Source: an uncultured Clostridia bacterium
Lineage (GTDB): Bacteria; Bacillota; Clostridia; Christensenellales; UBA1242
Reading direction: 5' to 3'
DNA: 64,000 nt
Assembly (NCBI GenBank): GCA_934772525.1
Contig: CAKVMI010000002.1
Location: 173,189 to 237,188, forward strand
Below the pieces are notes generated by a model that saw nothing but the letters and a program-made list of their open reading frames with translations, had not been told where the DNA came from and did no database searches. This document shows, one piece after another, positions 43,187 through 51,078 of the stretch (its first letter is position 1; the number at the start of each line of letters is the position of its first letter). A program made the position numbers and the translations under genes.

Positions 43187-43927
43187 TTATTTCCCAGTTT
43201 CGGTATTTTTATATGATTTTATCCATCTATTAAACTTAATAGTATCTGAAATTAAATACATCAAAAATAATAATGCAAACATCAAACTATTCATAGCGTA
43301 TCCAGTATCAACCGCAATATATACAAAACTTGCCGAAGTTACAAAACAAGCAATCAGTCTTGCAAACCAATATTCTTTATATTGACCATTACTCAAAAAT
43401 ACCGAGAACGATAAAAGCGTAACACAAACGGCATCAACCAAATAGTATGGATCACCAACTTTGTATAAAACAAATGTAATTGATAATGCAAAAAGCCAAA
43501 CTGAAATAATTGCACCACACGTGCCGACTTTAGACAATTCTTTATTTCTTGTATTGTTTAAATTTTCGGTTTTTTTGCTCTCATAAAAATATATTAATTG
43601 TGTAGGCAAATAAAAGCAAATATGCAAAAAAGCAAGCCCATACAAATTAAAGTTTAGTGAAATTAAGGCAAAAATTGTACATACAAGGAACGAAACTATG
43701 CAGGCGAATAATTTGTTGGCATCAGTAAAGAAGTTCCAGAGAGCCCCAAAAACTATTACGGCAAGCCCCCAAAAATCCCCCAAATTAAAGCACATCATCA
43801 CCACTCCAAATATAACGCTAACTACGGTAACTATAAATTCTGGCAACCTAAAATAGAGTTGTCTTTTGGCTTCGAGCATCTCATTTCCAACAATGTTAGA
43901 AACTTCATTCTTTAAATTTTCTTCCAT
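43187..43927 (-). CDS. multi-pass membrane protein, PnuC-like (possible NMN/nicotinamide riboside transporter)
   Basis: A 246-residue protein with about seven hydrophobic segments and a hydrophilic N-terminal 25 residues. The central LPTQLIYFYESKK segment, the ALWNFFTDANKLFA stretch and the C-terminal DTIKFNRWIKSY are compatible with the PnuC vitamin transporter family, but no motif is decisive. Its start overlaps the stop of the patatin gene by one base (TAATG), so the two are probably translated together. It is not part of the conserved ylb block in Bacillus. Confidence 0.5.
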   Translation of the reverse strand: MEENLKNEVSNIVGNEMLEAKRQLYFRLPEFIVTVVSVIFGVVMMCFNLGDFWGLAVIVFGALWNFFTDANKLFACIVSFLVCTIFALISLNFNLYGLAFLHICFYLPTQLIYFYESKKTENLNNTRNKELSKVGTCGAIISVWLFALSITFVLYKVGDPYYLVDAVCVTLLSFSVFLSNGQYKEYWFARLIACFVTSASFVYIAVDTGYAMNSLMFALLFLMYLISDTIKFNRWIKSYKNTETGK

Positions 43928-44736
43928 TATTTATTTCTCCATTTATCTAATGTTTTTAGTATTTGTTCTTTCTGTGCCATAGTTGTATCATAACCAATCT
44001 TAATACTTTCGTCAACATTGCATACTCTAATCGAACTAATATGTGGTTGGGATAATGAGATCAAATAGTCCGCTCTTTCAATTTCTGGTCGACTTACTTG
44101 GTAGTCCATAATTTGAAAAACTCTAGACAAAGTGTCTGCATACTTGTTTTTTGTAACATCTTCAGTTAGTGTTTTTCCTATGCAATCTACCGCAAAAACG
44201 TAGTCTGCGCCCATTCTTCTAGCCATATCTACAGGTACACGACATAAAATTCCACCATCAGTTAAATTTCTGCCATCTATTTCGACTGGTCTAAAAACAC
44301 CATTAATAGAAAAACTTGCTCTTACCGATTTTAATAAATCACCTTCTGTTAATTCTACAGTTTCTGCGGTTGATAGGTCTGCCGCTACACAACCATACTT
44401 AATTTTACAATCATCAAAGGTGTAATCTTTATCCTTATCTTCAAGCAAACTTCTAATAGTTTTTTCTGCCCTGTCACCCTTAATAAATCCATAAGCATTA
44501 GGTATTTTTATATCCAGCAATTGAAATGTTGAAAGTTTTCTTGCGCGTTCTTCAATTTTGTCAGTTTCTACACCCAGTGCATAACACATTCCTATAATTG
44601 CACCCATAGAAGACCCAACTACCATATCTGGAACAAAACCTATCTCATTTAATGCCTTCAATACACCAATATGGGCAAAACCTTTGTTTCCTCCAGCACC
44701 TAGAACTAATGCTATTTTTGGTTTTTCGTTACTCAT
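43927..44736 (-). CDS. patatin-like phospholipase (YlbK/RssA type)
   Basis: A 269-residue cytosolic serine hydrolase fold. The oxyanion loop is GAGGNKGFAHIG (about 13-24), the nucleophile is in VGSSMGAIIG (GxSxG, about 40-49), and the catalytic Asp is in LTDGGILCRVP (about 170-180). Its position beside ylbJ and tmcAL matches ylbK of Bacillus. The substrate is unknown. The promoter lies inside the divergent ylbJ coding sequence at 44772-44800. Confidence 0.92.
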   Translation of the reverse strand: MSNEKPKIALVLGAGGNKGFAHIGVLKALNEIGFVPDMVVGSSMGAIIGMCYALGVETDKIEERARKLSTFQLLDIKIPNAYGFIKGDRAEKTIRSLLEDKDKDYTFDDCKIKYGCVAADLSTAETVELTEGDLLKSVRASFSINGVFRPVEIDGRNLTDGGILCRVPVDMARRMGADYVFAVDCIGKTLTEDVTKNKYADTLSRVFQIMDYQVSRPEIERADYLISLSQPHISSIRVCNVDESIKIGYDTTMAQKEQILKTLDKWRNK

Positions 44737-44762
44737 ATTTATTTACTCCTTAAACATAAAAT
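44733..44762 (+). promoter_or_regulatory. SigE-type sporulation promoter for ylbJ
   Basis: TCATATT and CATAAAAT with a 15-base spacer match the mother-cell SigE consensus (KMATATT and CATACAMT) at 7 of 7 and 7 of 8 positions. The expected start, base 44768-44769, coincides with the ATG of ylbJ, which has no SD. ylbJ is SigE-dependent in Bacillus. Confidence 0.55.
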
Positions 44763-44767
44763 TAATT

Positions 44768-45802
44768 ATGAATTATACTAATAATATAACACTTAAGCAA
44801 CCTTTTTACAAACGAATTACAATAAATTTTAGTTCTATAATCGAAAATATTTTATGTATTCTCCTAACTCTCGCAATTATTTTATTATTATCAAATCCTT
44901 CTAGATACACCAAAAGCGTACTTGCTGGAAGTAGTTTATTTTATTTTTCAGTAATGCCATCACTTCTACCATTCTTCTTTATAAGTAAAATACTTTTTAA
45001 TTTCAAATTAACTGGCAAATTCATAAATTCACTTGGCAAACCTATGACAAAAATTTTCAAGTTACCACCAGTTTCGAGTTATATCTTCTTTATGAGTATC
45101 CTTTGTGGATATCCAGTAGGTGCAAAACTTTTGGGCGAATTATACGCAAATGGTCAGTTAAGTAAGGACGATTGTAAACGCATTTTAATTGTCGGAACCA
45201 CAAGTGGACCCATATTTATAATTGGTTCTGTTGGCGCAGGTCTTTTTGGTGACCCCCTACTTGGCTTATACATATTTATATGCCACTTATTATCTTCATT
45301 AATAACCGCTATTTTACTAACTCGCAAAATGAAAAATAATAACACTTCTACCTTTCAATTTTCAAGTTCAAAAGTAGAAAATATATTAAACGATACCGTT
45401 TATTCAACAATCATTTCAATCTTTACAGTTGCCGTATATATATCGGTATTTTATATGTTTATAGATATGGCTTATGATATAAAAATTTTAAGTTTTATAT
45501 CTAACCCAATTGAAAAAATATTTACAAAAATTAACATCTCGACCGATTTTGCAAAAGGCATTGCAAGTGGACTTATTGAAATGACAAGGGGACTTGCAGA
45601 TATTAAGTTTACTACCAATTTAAAACTGAAACTTATAATTTCAACATCTTTAATATCTTTTGGTGGGTTATCAGTATTTATTCAATCTATGACATTTTTA
45701 AATAAAACAAAAATAAAAGCACTCTATTTATTAAAAATAAAGTGCATTCAACTGATAACCAGCATTATCGTTTCAACGATTTTTGCAATAATAGTATATT
45801 AA
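44768..45802 (+). CDS. ylbJ: sporulation integral membrane protein YlbJ
   Basis: About 344 residues with eight or so hydrophobic segments and nucleoside-transporter-like gate motifs. SLFYFSVMPSLLPFFFISK, FMSILCGYPVGAKLLGELY and TTSGPIFIIGSVGAG are typical of YlbJ, which is needed for spore cortex formation and resistance. I start it at 44768; the longer frame upstream runs through the patatin gene. It has no visible SD. coaD, normally between rsmD and ylbJ, is missing. Confidence 0.88.
   Translation: MNYTNNITLKQPFYKRITINFSSIIENILCILLTLAIILLLSNPSRYTKSVLAGSSLFYFSVMPSLLPFFFISKILFNFKLTGKFINSLGKPMTKIFKLPPVSSYIFFMSILCGYPVGAKLLGELYANGQLSKDDCKRILIVGTTSGPIFIIGSVGAGLFGDPLLGLYIFICHLLSSLITAILLTRKMKNNNTSTFQFSSSKVENILNDTVYSTIISIFTVAVYISVFYMFIDMAYDIKILSFISNPIEKIFTKINISTDFAKGIASGLIEMTRGLADIKFTTNLKLKLIISTSLISFGGLSVFIQSMTFLNKTKIKALYLLKIKCIQLITSIIVSTIFAIIVY
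44772..44800 (-). promoter_or_regulatory. promoter of the patatin/PnuC-like pair, inside ylbJ
   Basis: Minus-strand TTGCTT and TATAAT with a 17-base spacer, overlapping the first codons of ylbJ on the other strand. Confidence 0.55.
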
Positions 45803-45830
45803 AATGCTTATCATAACAAGATTTTATTTA

Positions 45831-46376
45831 CTAAATTTTTCTTAAAATCATAATTTTAGTAATACCATACTCTCTTTCTTTGTAAAGGGAGTATTTTTTA
45901 TCATCAAACTTAAATACAGAAGATTTATTCATTTCAAGAACTAAAATTCCGCCATCCGCTACTAAATCGTATCTCGTCAAAATTTCAACTGCAGGACCAT
46001 AATAACCTGATTCATAAGGCGGGTCAATAAATACAATATCAAATTTTCGTGCGCCATTACGAAGTGATTTCGATGCGTCTATATATTCAGTGTTTAAAAC
46101 GCTAAAAAGAGAACTATCTATTCCCCTTAAATTTTGATTAATGCATGACACCGCCATTTTATCTCTTTCTACAAATTGAACAAACTTTGCACCCCTACTA
46201 ATGCATTCAATACCAAGAGCCCCACTACCAGCAAACAAATCTAATACATTTATATCTCCTTTTACAAACTCATTTATTAAACTGAATGTAGATATTTTAA
46301 TCCTTTGAAGGGTTGGTCTTGCACTATCTGGACTTTTTAATCTTCTAGCCCTAAATTTTCCACTAATAACTTGCAT
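45831..46376 (-). CDS. rsmD: 16S rRNA (guanine-N2)-methyltransferase RsmD
   Basis: RsmD makes m2G966 in 16S rRNA. The 181 residues show VISGKFRARRLKSPD at the N-terminus, VLDLFAGSGALGIECISRGA (SAM site, about 43-62) and the catalytic FIDPPYESGYY (about 114-124). It corresponds to ylbH and converges with ylbJ. Confidence 0.96.
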   Translation of the reverse strand: MQVISGKFRARRLKSPDSARPTLQRIKISTFSLINEFVKGDINVLDLFAGSGALGIECISRGAKFVQFVERDKMAVSCINQNLRGIDSSLFSVLNTEYIDASKSLRNGARKFDIVFIDPPYESGYYGPAVEILTRYDLVADGGILVLEMNKSSVFKFDDKKYSLYKEREYGITKIMILRKI

Positions 46377-46396
46377 ATTTTTCTCCTAATAATTCT

Positions 46397-46425
46397 ATTT
46401 TACACCCAACTTAAAATATTTTCAA
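46397..46425 (-). promoter_or_regulatory. candidate promoter of rsmD
   Basis: Minus-strand TTGAAA and TAAAAT with a 17-base spacer, directly downstream of the hairpin terminator at 46433-46464. Confidence 0.55.
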
Positions 46426-46432
46426 GAAAAAT

Positions 46433-46464
46433 AAAAGAACATCTAAATTTTTAGATGCTCTTAA
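46433..46464 (-). terminator. hairpin terminator between spoIVA and rsmD
   Basis: An 11-13-bp stem with one wobble (arms AAGAGCATCTA and TAGATGTTCTT on the minus strand) followed by TTATTTTT. Confidence 0.85.
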
Positions 46465-46495
46465 ATTTTTCTTTGGTTTTTCTAATCTTTTTCAT
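46451..46495 (-). other. candidate 14-codon micro-ORF within a promoter-terminator unit
   Basis: An ATG 12 bases after a good -10 opens a 14-residue, very basic frame (MKKIRKTKEKFKSI) that ends within the terminator stem. The unit would make an RNA of about 70 bases with almost no 5' leader. It may be a small RNA or a leader-peptide unit rather than a protein gene. Confidence 0.3.
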
Positions 46496-46507
46496 TTGTA
46501 TAATATT

Positions 46508-46536
46508 ATTATATCATAATATTAATCAAACTTCAA
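46508..46536 (-). promoter_or_regulatory. SigA promoter directly upstream of a terminator
   Basis: Minus-strand TTGAAG and TATAAT with a 17-base spacer and an extended -10 TGA, 23 bases after the spoIVA stop and about 45 bases before the terminator stem. Confidence 0.6.
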
Positions 46537-46559
46537 TAGTTTTTGAAAAATTTTTGCTC

Positions 46560-48020
46560 TTATAGAAGGATACAAATAATACCACCCTTATTTTCATTTG
46601 TTATCTTACTTAAAGTCCTTCTCATTTTAACTTGTGCTTCTTCTGGGAAGTTTTGAATTTTGGTTAAAATACCGTCTAGTGCTAGTTCCGATAGAGACTT
46701 TCCAAACATACTAGTATTCCAAATTGACTGCTTAGTTTCTTCATCTAATTCATCGGTAGAATTTATAGTTTTTGTTAATGCAACTCCGCCAACTGCTGGC
46801 ATTACTTCGGTTTCTACATCAACCTTCATAATATGTAAACTACTTGCACGTGCTTTTAATTTGATGCCCGAATTACCACTTCTTTTTACAACTTCTGGTT
46901 CATCAAGTTCTAGTTCGTCGGCCGTTGGAACAACCACTCCGTAACCCGTTTCGTCGACGCTTCTAAGTGCTTCTTCAAGTTTAAAATATTTATTTCTTGC
47001 AACAGATGCTTCTTCAATAAACGAAATTAAATCCACATCATTATTAATAGTTACATTACTAATATCACTAAGCGTTTTGTAGAACAAGCTTTCGGATGCT
47101 TTAATTCCAAAATTTACGTCTCCGCAAGACAGATCTAAACTATCTACAACTGGTGTCAATAGGTCGGTATCATTTTCAAACATACGGCTTGCACTTACGT
47201 AATCTGCCATTTTTTCAAAATTCGTTTTTCTAATCTCTTCCATTATTTTTGCAATAATTTGATTTTCTTCTGGCAAATTACGCATCCATTCAGGTAATCT
47301 AAATTGCACATTTTTAACTGGGAACTCTAATAGAACCGATTCTAAAACCTTTTCAAAATCTGCCTTTGTCATATTTTGAATATTGAATGCAACTACCATA
47401 GTTCCATATTTCTCTTGCAACTTATTTTTTAGTTCAATAGTTTCTGCATTTTCTGGGTTTGCTGAGTTTAAAACAATTATAAATGGTTTATTGATTTGTT
47501 TTAATTCTTTTACTACTCTTTCTTCAGCTTCAATATAATTTTCTCTTGGGATTTCGGTTATACTGCCGTCCGTTGTAACTAAAATTCCAATGGTGCTATG
47601 TTCTGTAATAACTTTATTAGTTCCAATTTCTGCTGCTTTTGCAAATGGAATAGGCTCGCTGTCCCATGGTGTTTGTACTAACCTTGGGGTTTCTCCGTCG
47701 GTATGCCCCACCGCCCCATCAATTAAATATCCGACGCAATCAATTAACCTTACTCTTGCTTTTGCGTTTTCTCCAAAATTTAATTCTACCGCATCACTTG
47801 GCACAAATCTAGGTTGCATAGTCATAATCATTTTTCCACTACCAGACTGAGGCATTTCATCTTCTGCACGAGTTCTTATATTTCCGTCTTTAATATTTGG
47901 TAAAACCAACGAATCCATAAATTTAGAAATAAAAGTAGACTTCCCCGTTCTTACTGGACCTACTACTCCAATATATATATCTCCGCCAGTTCTTTCAGTT
48001 ATAGATTGATAAATATCCAT
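46560..48020 (-). CDS. spoIVA: stage IV sporulation protein A, spore coat basement ATPase
   Basis: SpoIVA polymerises on the outer forespore membrane in an ATP-dependent way and anchors the coat. The 486 residues show Walker A VVGPVRTGKSTF (about 18-29), RTRAEDEMPQSGSGKMIMTM, the HTDGETPR segment, NSANPE (G4-like position) and the conserved C-terminal middle and end domains with RMRRTLSKITNE-type ending. Size matches the Bacillus protein (492). A TATTCGGTT direct repeat precedes it. gpsA, its usual neighbour, is absent. Confidence 0.97.
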   Translation of the reverse strand: MDIYQSITERTGGDIYIGVVGPVRTGKSTFISKFMDSLVLPNIKDGNIRTRAEDEMPQSGSGKMIMTMQPRFVPSDAVELNFGENAKARVRLIDCVGYLIDGAVGHTDGETPRLVQTPWDSEPIPFAKAAEIGTNKVITEHSTIGILVTTDGSITEIPRENYIEAEERVVKELKQINKPFIIVLNSANPENAETIELKNKLQEKYGTMVVAFNIQNMTKADFEKVLESVLLEFPVKNVQFRLPEWMRNLPEENQIIAKIMEEIRKTNFEKMADYVSASRMFENDTDLLTPVVDSLDLSCGDVNFGIKASESLFYKTLSDISNVTINNDVDLISFIEEASVARNKYFKLEEALRSVDETGYGVVVPTADELELDEPEVVKRSGNSGIKLKARASSLHIMKVDVETEVMPAVGGVALTKTINSTDELDEETKQSIWNTSMFGKSLSELALDGILTKIQNFPEEAQVKMRRTLSKITNENKGGIICILL

Positions 48021-48035
48021 TTAGCATAATCTCCT

Positions 48036-48064
48036 TATTCGGTTATACTAAAATATATTCGGTT
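48036..48064. repeat. 9-bp direct repeat upstream of spoIVA
   Basis: TATTCGGTT occurs at 48036-48044 and 48056-48064, exactly 20 bases apart, within the region that should hold the spoIVA promoter. Confidence 0.6.
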
Positions 48065-48081
48065 CACTCTTAATTTATAAC

Positions 48082-48113
48082 AAAAAAATAGTAGAATTAA
48101 ATTCTACTATTTT
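48082..48113 (-). terminator. hairpin terminator after plsY
   Basis: A perfect 13-bp stem (AAAATAGTAGAAT with ATTCTACTATTTT), 3-base loop and T run, overlapping the plsY stop codon. Confidence 0.85.
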
Positions 48114-48754
48114 ACCTTTTTGTATTTCTTTTTTACCGATTTAATTAAGTCGACTTTCCCTTCTTTTCCAACCAATAATCGTTCAATATTTTTCCTATGC
48201 GCAAACCAAGTAAGTAAAAATATGGCATACAACAATAAACAAACGACAATACTCTCACTTTCTGGCAAATTAGATTTTGCATTGATACCTTCTACCACTG
48301 TAAGTACCGTTACACAAATAAACGACGCCATAGAACCATACTTAAATAGTAACCACGAAATTCCAGCAATTACCACCACTATGCCAGTTACCACAGGGTT
48401 TGTAGCAAAGAATACTCCGAGCATTGTTGCAATTCCTTTACCACCCTTAAACTTATATACAATAGGATAAATATGACCAACGATTACACTAAGACCAGAA
48501 ATATAAGTCAACACCAAATCATCAAATATTAAATTGGTCGCTAATACTGGAATAAACCCCTTAGATATATCTAATATAAAATTAATTAGACCAACTTTAA
48601 AACCAAAGTTTCTTAAAACATTTGTAGTTCCAGGATTTCCACTGCCTAGTTTTGTAATATCACTATTTAGTTTACCACTTATAATTCTTGCAAAACTAAT
48701 ATTACCAAAGGCATATGAAACCAAAACTACTATCAGTACTTGCCACCATACCAT
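48107..48754 (-). CDS. plsY: glycerol-3-phosphate acyltransferase PlsY
   Basis: A membrane enzyme that moves the acyl group from acyl-phosphate to glycerol-3-phosphate. The 215 residues have about five hydrophobic segments and the three PlsY motifs: KLGSGNPGTTNVLRNFG, VIVGHIYPIVYKFKGGKGIAT and the C-terminal FLLTWFAHRKNIERLL. It is 22 bases after der and works with plsX. Confidence 0.96.
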   Translation of the reverse strand: MVWWQVLIVVLVSYAFGNISFARIISGKLNSDITKLGSGNPGTTNVLRNFGFKVGLINFILDISKGFIPVLATNLIFDDLVLTYISGLSVIVGHIYPIVYKFKGGKGIATMLGVFFATNPVVTGIVVVIAGISWLLFKYGSMASFICVTVLTVVEGINAKSNLPESESIVVCLLLYAIFLLTWFAHRKNIERLLVGKEGKVDLIKSVKKKYKKVK

Positions 48755-48776
48755 AAACTATTCTCCTTAAAAAAAA

Positions 48777-50102
48777 CTATCTAACGTCAGCATTATCCAT
48801 TTTGTTCTTTACAACAATTTCAATAGGAGTACCAGTAAAATCTACCGCAGTTCTTAATGAATTTTCTATATATCTTAAATAACTATCACTCATTAATGTT
48901 GCATCATTTACCTTTAATACAAATGTAGGAGGTGCAATCTCAGTTTGTGTTGCATAGTAAATTTTCAATCTTCTACCATTAATAAATGGAGGAGCTGTAC
49001 TAACTATTGCATCTTGGATAATATCGTTTACATCACGGGTTTTAATTCTGCGTGTGTTATTTTCATACACCGTATTAACTGCTTCCATAAGTTTTTCCAT
49101 TCTTTTGCCAGTTAATGCACTTAAAAATACCGGTTTAAAATAACTCATAAAACTTAATTCATTTTTTAAATCGTTTTCGTACTTTCTCATAGTGTCCGTT
49201 TCTTTTTCAATTAAATCCCACTTGTTAAATACAATAACTGAAGGTTTCTTTTCGTTATGCACAATACCAGCAATTTTTACATCTTGTTCGCTAATTGGCT
49301 CATTTACATCCATAACGCACACAACAACATCGGCACGACGGATACTATCAAGCGTTCTAAAAATAGAATAACGTTCAACCGTTTCGTCTTCTATTGACCT
49401 TTTTCTACGCATACCGGCAGTATCAATCAATATATATTTCTTTTTATTATAATTAAATGGTACATCTACGCTATCTCTAGTAGTACCAGAAACGTTAGAA
49501 ACTATAACTCTATTTTCGCCAACAAGTCTATTTACAATGCTAGACTTACCAGTATTTGGTTTACCTACTATTGCAATTTTTAAACAATCACTTTCTTCTT
49601 GATTTTCGGTCTTTGGTAAATTTTCTACAACCTTATCCAAAAGATCTCCTATACCCTTTGCTTGTTCACCAGAAATTGGTATAGGGTCGCCTATGCCTAA
49701 ATTATAAAAATCATAAATACCATCTATATCAAATGTATCGTACTTATTTACAACTAACAAAACCTTTTTTCCAGACTTCCTTAACTTTTCGGCAACATCG
49801 TAGTCATAAGGAACCAACCCTTCCTTGCCATCAACAAAGAAAAGTATTAAATCTGCAAGGTCTATTGCTATATCTACTTGATTGTTAATATGTTTTGTAA
49901 AGTCGTCGGTTTTATCAAACTGAACACCACCTGTATCAATCAATGTAAACGAATTACCGCACCACTCTACATCTGCGTATAATCTATCTCTTGTAACACC
50001 TGGGGCATCATCTACTATTGAAATTCTTTTTCCTACAACCCTATTAAAAAATGTGCTTTTACCAGTATTTGGTCTTCCTACTATTGCAACTAACGATTTC
50101 AT
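48777..50102 (-). CDS. der: GTPase Der (EngA), 50S assembly factor
   Basis: A two-GTPase protein essential for 50S maturation. The 441 residues have the first G domain with VAIVGRPNTGKSTFFN, DTGGV and NKYD, a second with IAIVGKPNTGKSSIVN, DTAGMRRK and NKWD, and a C-terminal KH-like domain. It starts a transcription unit with plsY and has a clear promoter. Confidence 0.98.
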   Translation of the reverse strand: MKSLVAIVGRPNTGKSTFFNRVVGKRISIVDDAPGVTRDRLYADVEWCGNSFTLIDTGGVQFDKTDDFTKHINNQVDIAIDLADLILFFVDGKEGLVPYDYDVAEKLRKSGKKVLLVVNKYDTFDIDGIYDFYNLGIGDPIPISGEQAKGIGDLLDKVVENLPKTENQEESDCLKIAIVGKPNTGKSSIVNRLVGENRVIVSNVSGTTRDSVDVPFNYNKKKYILIDTAGMRRKRSIEDETVERYSIFRTLDSIRRADVVVCVMDVNEPISEQDVKIAGIVHNEKKPSVIVFNKWDLIEKETDTMRKYENDLKNELSFMSYFKPVFLSALTGKRMEKLMEAVNTVYENNTRRIKTRDVNDIIQDAIVSTAPPFINGRRLKIYYATQTEIAPPTFVLKVNDATLMSDSYLRYIENSLRTAVDFTGTPIEIVVKNKMDNADVR

Positions 50103-50130
50103 AAAATTCTTCCTTTATAAATATGTAATT

Positions 50131-50159
50131 ATTATACCCAATTTTTATAAGTTTTGCAA
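50131..50159 (-). promoter_or_regulatory. SigA promoter for der-plsY
   Basis: Minus-strand TTGCAA and TATAAT with a 17-base spacer, about 30 bases before der. The rest of the gap to 50336 shows no convincing hairpin or gene. Confidence 0.65.
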
Positions 50160-50336
50160 GGGTTTTACCTATTTACGCAGTGATTCAATAATATTTACTT
50201 TTATTTTTATTATAATTTAATTAAATTCATATATTGCAAACAAAGAGCCTAACTAAAAAAGAAGCAAACCCACAACAAAGTTCACTTCATAAATTTATTT
50301 AATAATGCAATTTTTCCATAAAGTAATTAACAAATG

Positions 50337-50894
50337 TTATTTACTCAATACTTCCCTAAAATATTTTTCAATTTCGGTGTTATTTGGAAACAAATTTGGG
50401 AGTATATATCTTAACTCTTTTTTTGTGCTCTCTATAAGTTTACTTGATTTACTTGTAGCCCCTAGATATAAAGCTTTATAAAACATATTTTCAGGTTCGT
50501 TTCTGTATGCTAATTTTAACATATCTTTGCCTTGATTTTCATATTCAAAAAACATCTTCCCAGTTTTATCGTGACCATCATAAAAATAATTCGGAAATAG
50601 CGACATCATGTATCCAAAAATTGATAAGCATTTATCATCTTTACTATGCGTGTTTAAAAAATAATGATATGTTTCTATTAAAATTGACTGTATACTATCA
50701 AATTCCAAATATGAACTTTCTAAATCTAAGATATCCCAATTTGATAAAATATACCAACATTCCGTCGCCAATCTAAGCATAATATCAATATTATTTTTAT
50801 CTTGACACCAATTGTTCTTCAATAAACTTATAACTTGCTTCCATTTGTGTTCTTTTTCTAATTCTTGTAAGTTTTGAATCTCAATAAATATCAT
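50337..50894 (-). CDS. unknown cytosolic protein, helical, possibly TPR-like
   Basis: A 185-residue protein I do not recognise. The start at 50894 is supported by AGGGG five bases upstream. It is helix-rich, with KHKWKQVISLLKNNW, IDIMLRLATECWYIL and repeated aromatic residues, and has no signal peptide or membrane segment. Such helical proteins without known motifs occur among immunity and TPR-like proteins. It has its own promoter, no conserved neighbours and no obvious terminator, so it may be an acquired gene. Confidence 0.75.
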   Translation of the reverse strand: MIFIEIQNLQELEKEHKWKQVISLLKNNWCQDKNNIDIMLRLATECWYILSNWDILDLESSYLEFDSIQSILIETYHYFLNTHSKDDKCLSIFGYMMSLFPNYFYDGHDKTGKMFFEYENQGKDMLKLAYRNEPENMFYKALYLGATSKSSKLIESTKKELRYILPNLFPNNTEIEKYFREVLSK

Positions 50895-50919
50895 ATCAAC
50901 CCCTAACACTTTCAATTTA

Positions 50920-50949
50920 ATTCTAGCACTAAAAAAAATAATATGTCAA
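50920..50949 (-). promoter_or_regulatory. promoter of the unknown 185-residue gene
   Basis: Minus-strand TTGACA and TAGAAT with an 18-base spacer and an extended -10 TGC. Confidence 0.65.
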
Positions 50950-51021
50950 CATAAAATTCGGAAATAATTTGTAAAGATAGTTAAATTTAAATGTTTTGAA
51001 ATTATAATAAAACATACAACA

Positions 51022-51051
51022 ATAAAGTGAACCGCACTCGGTTCACTTTAT
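51022..51051. terminator. hairpin terminator after spoIIP
   Basis: A perfect 13-bp stem (ATAAAGTGAACCG with its complement) and a 4-base loop, 28 bases after the spoIIP stop. The T run is interrupted. Confidence 0.8.
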
Positions 51052-51078
51052 ATAATCAATTTAATTTGATTTTAATAT

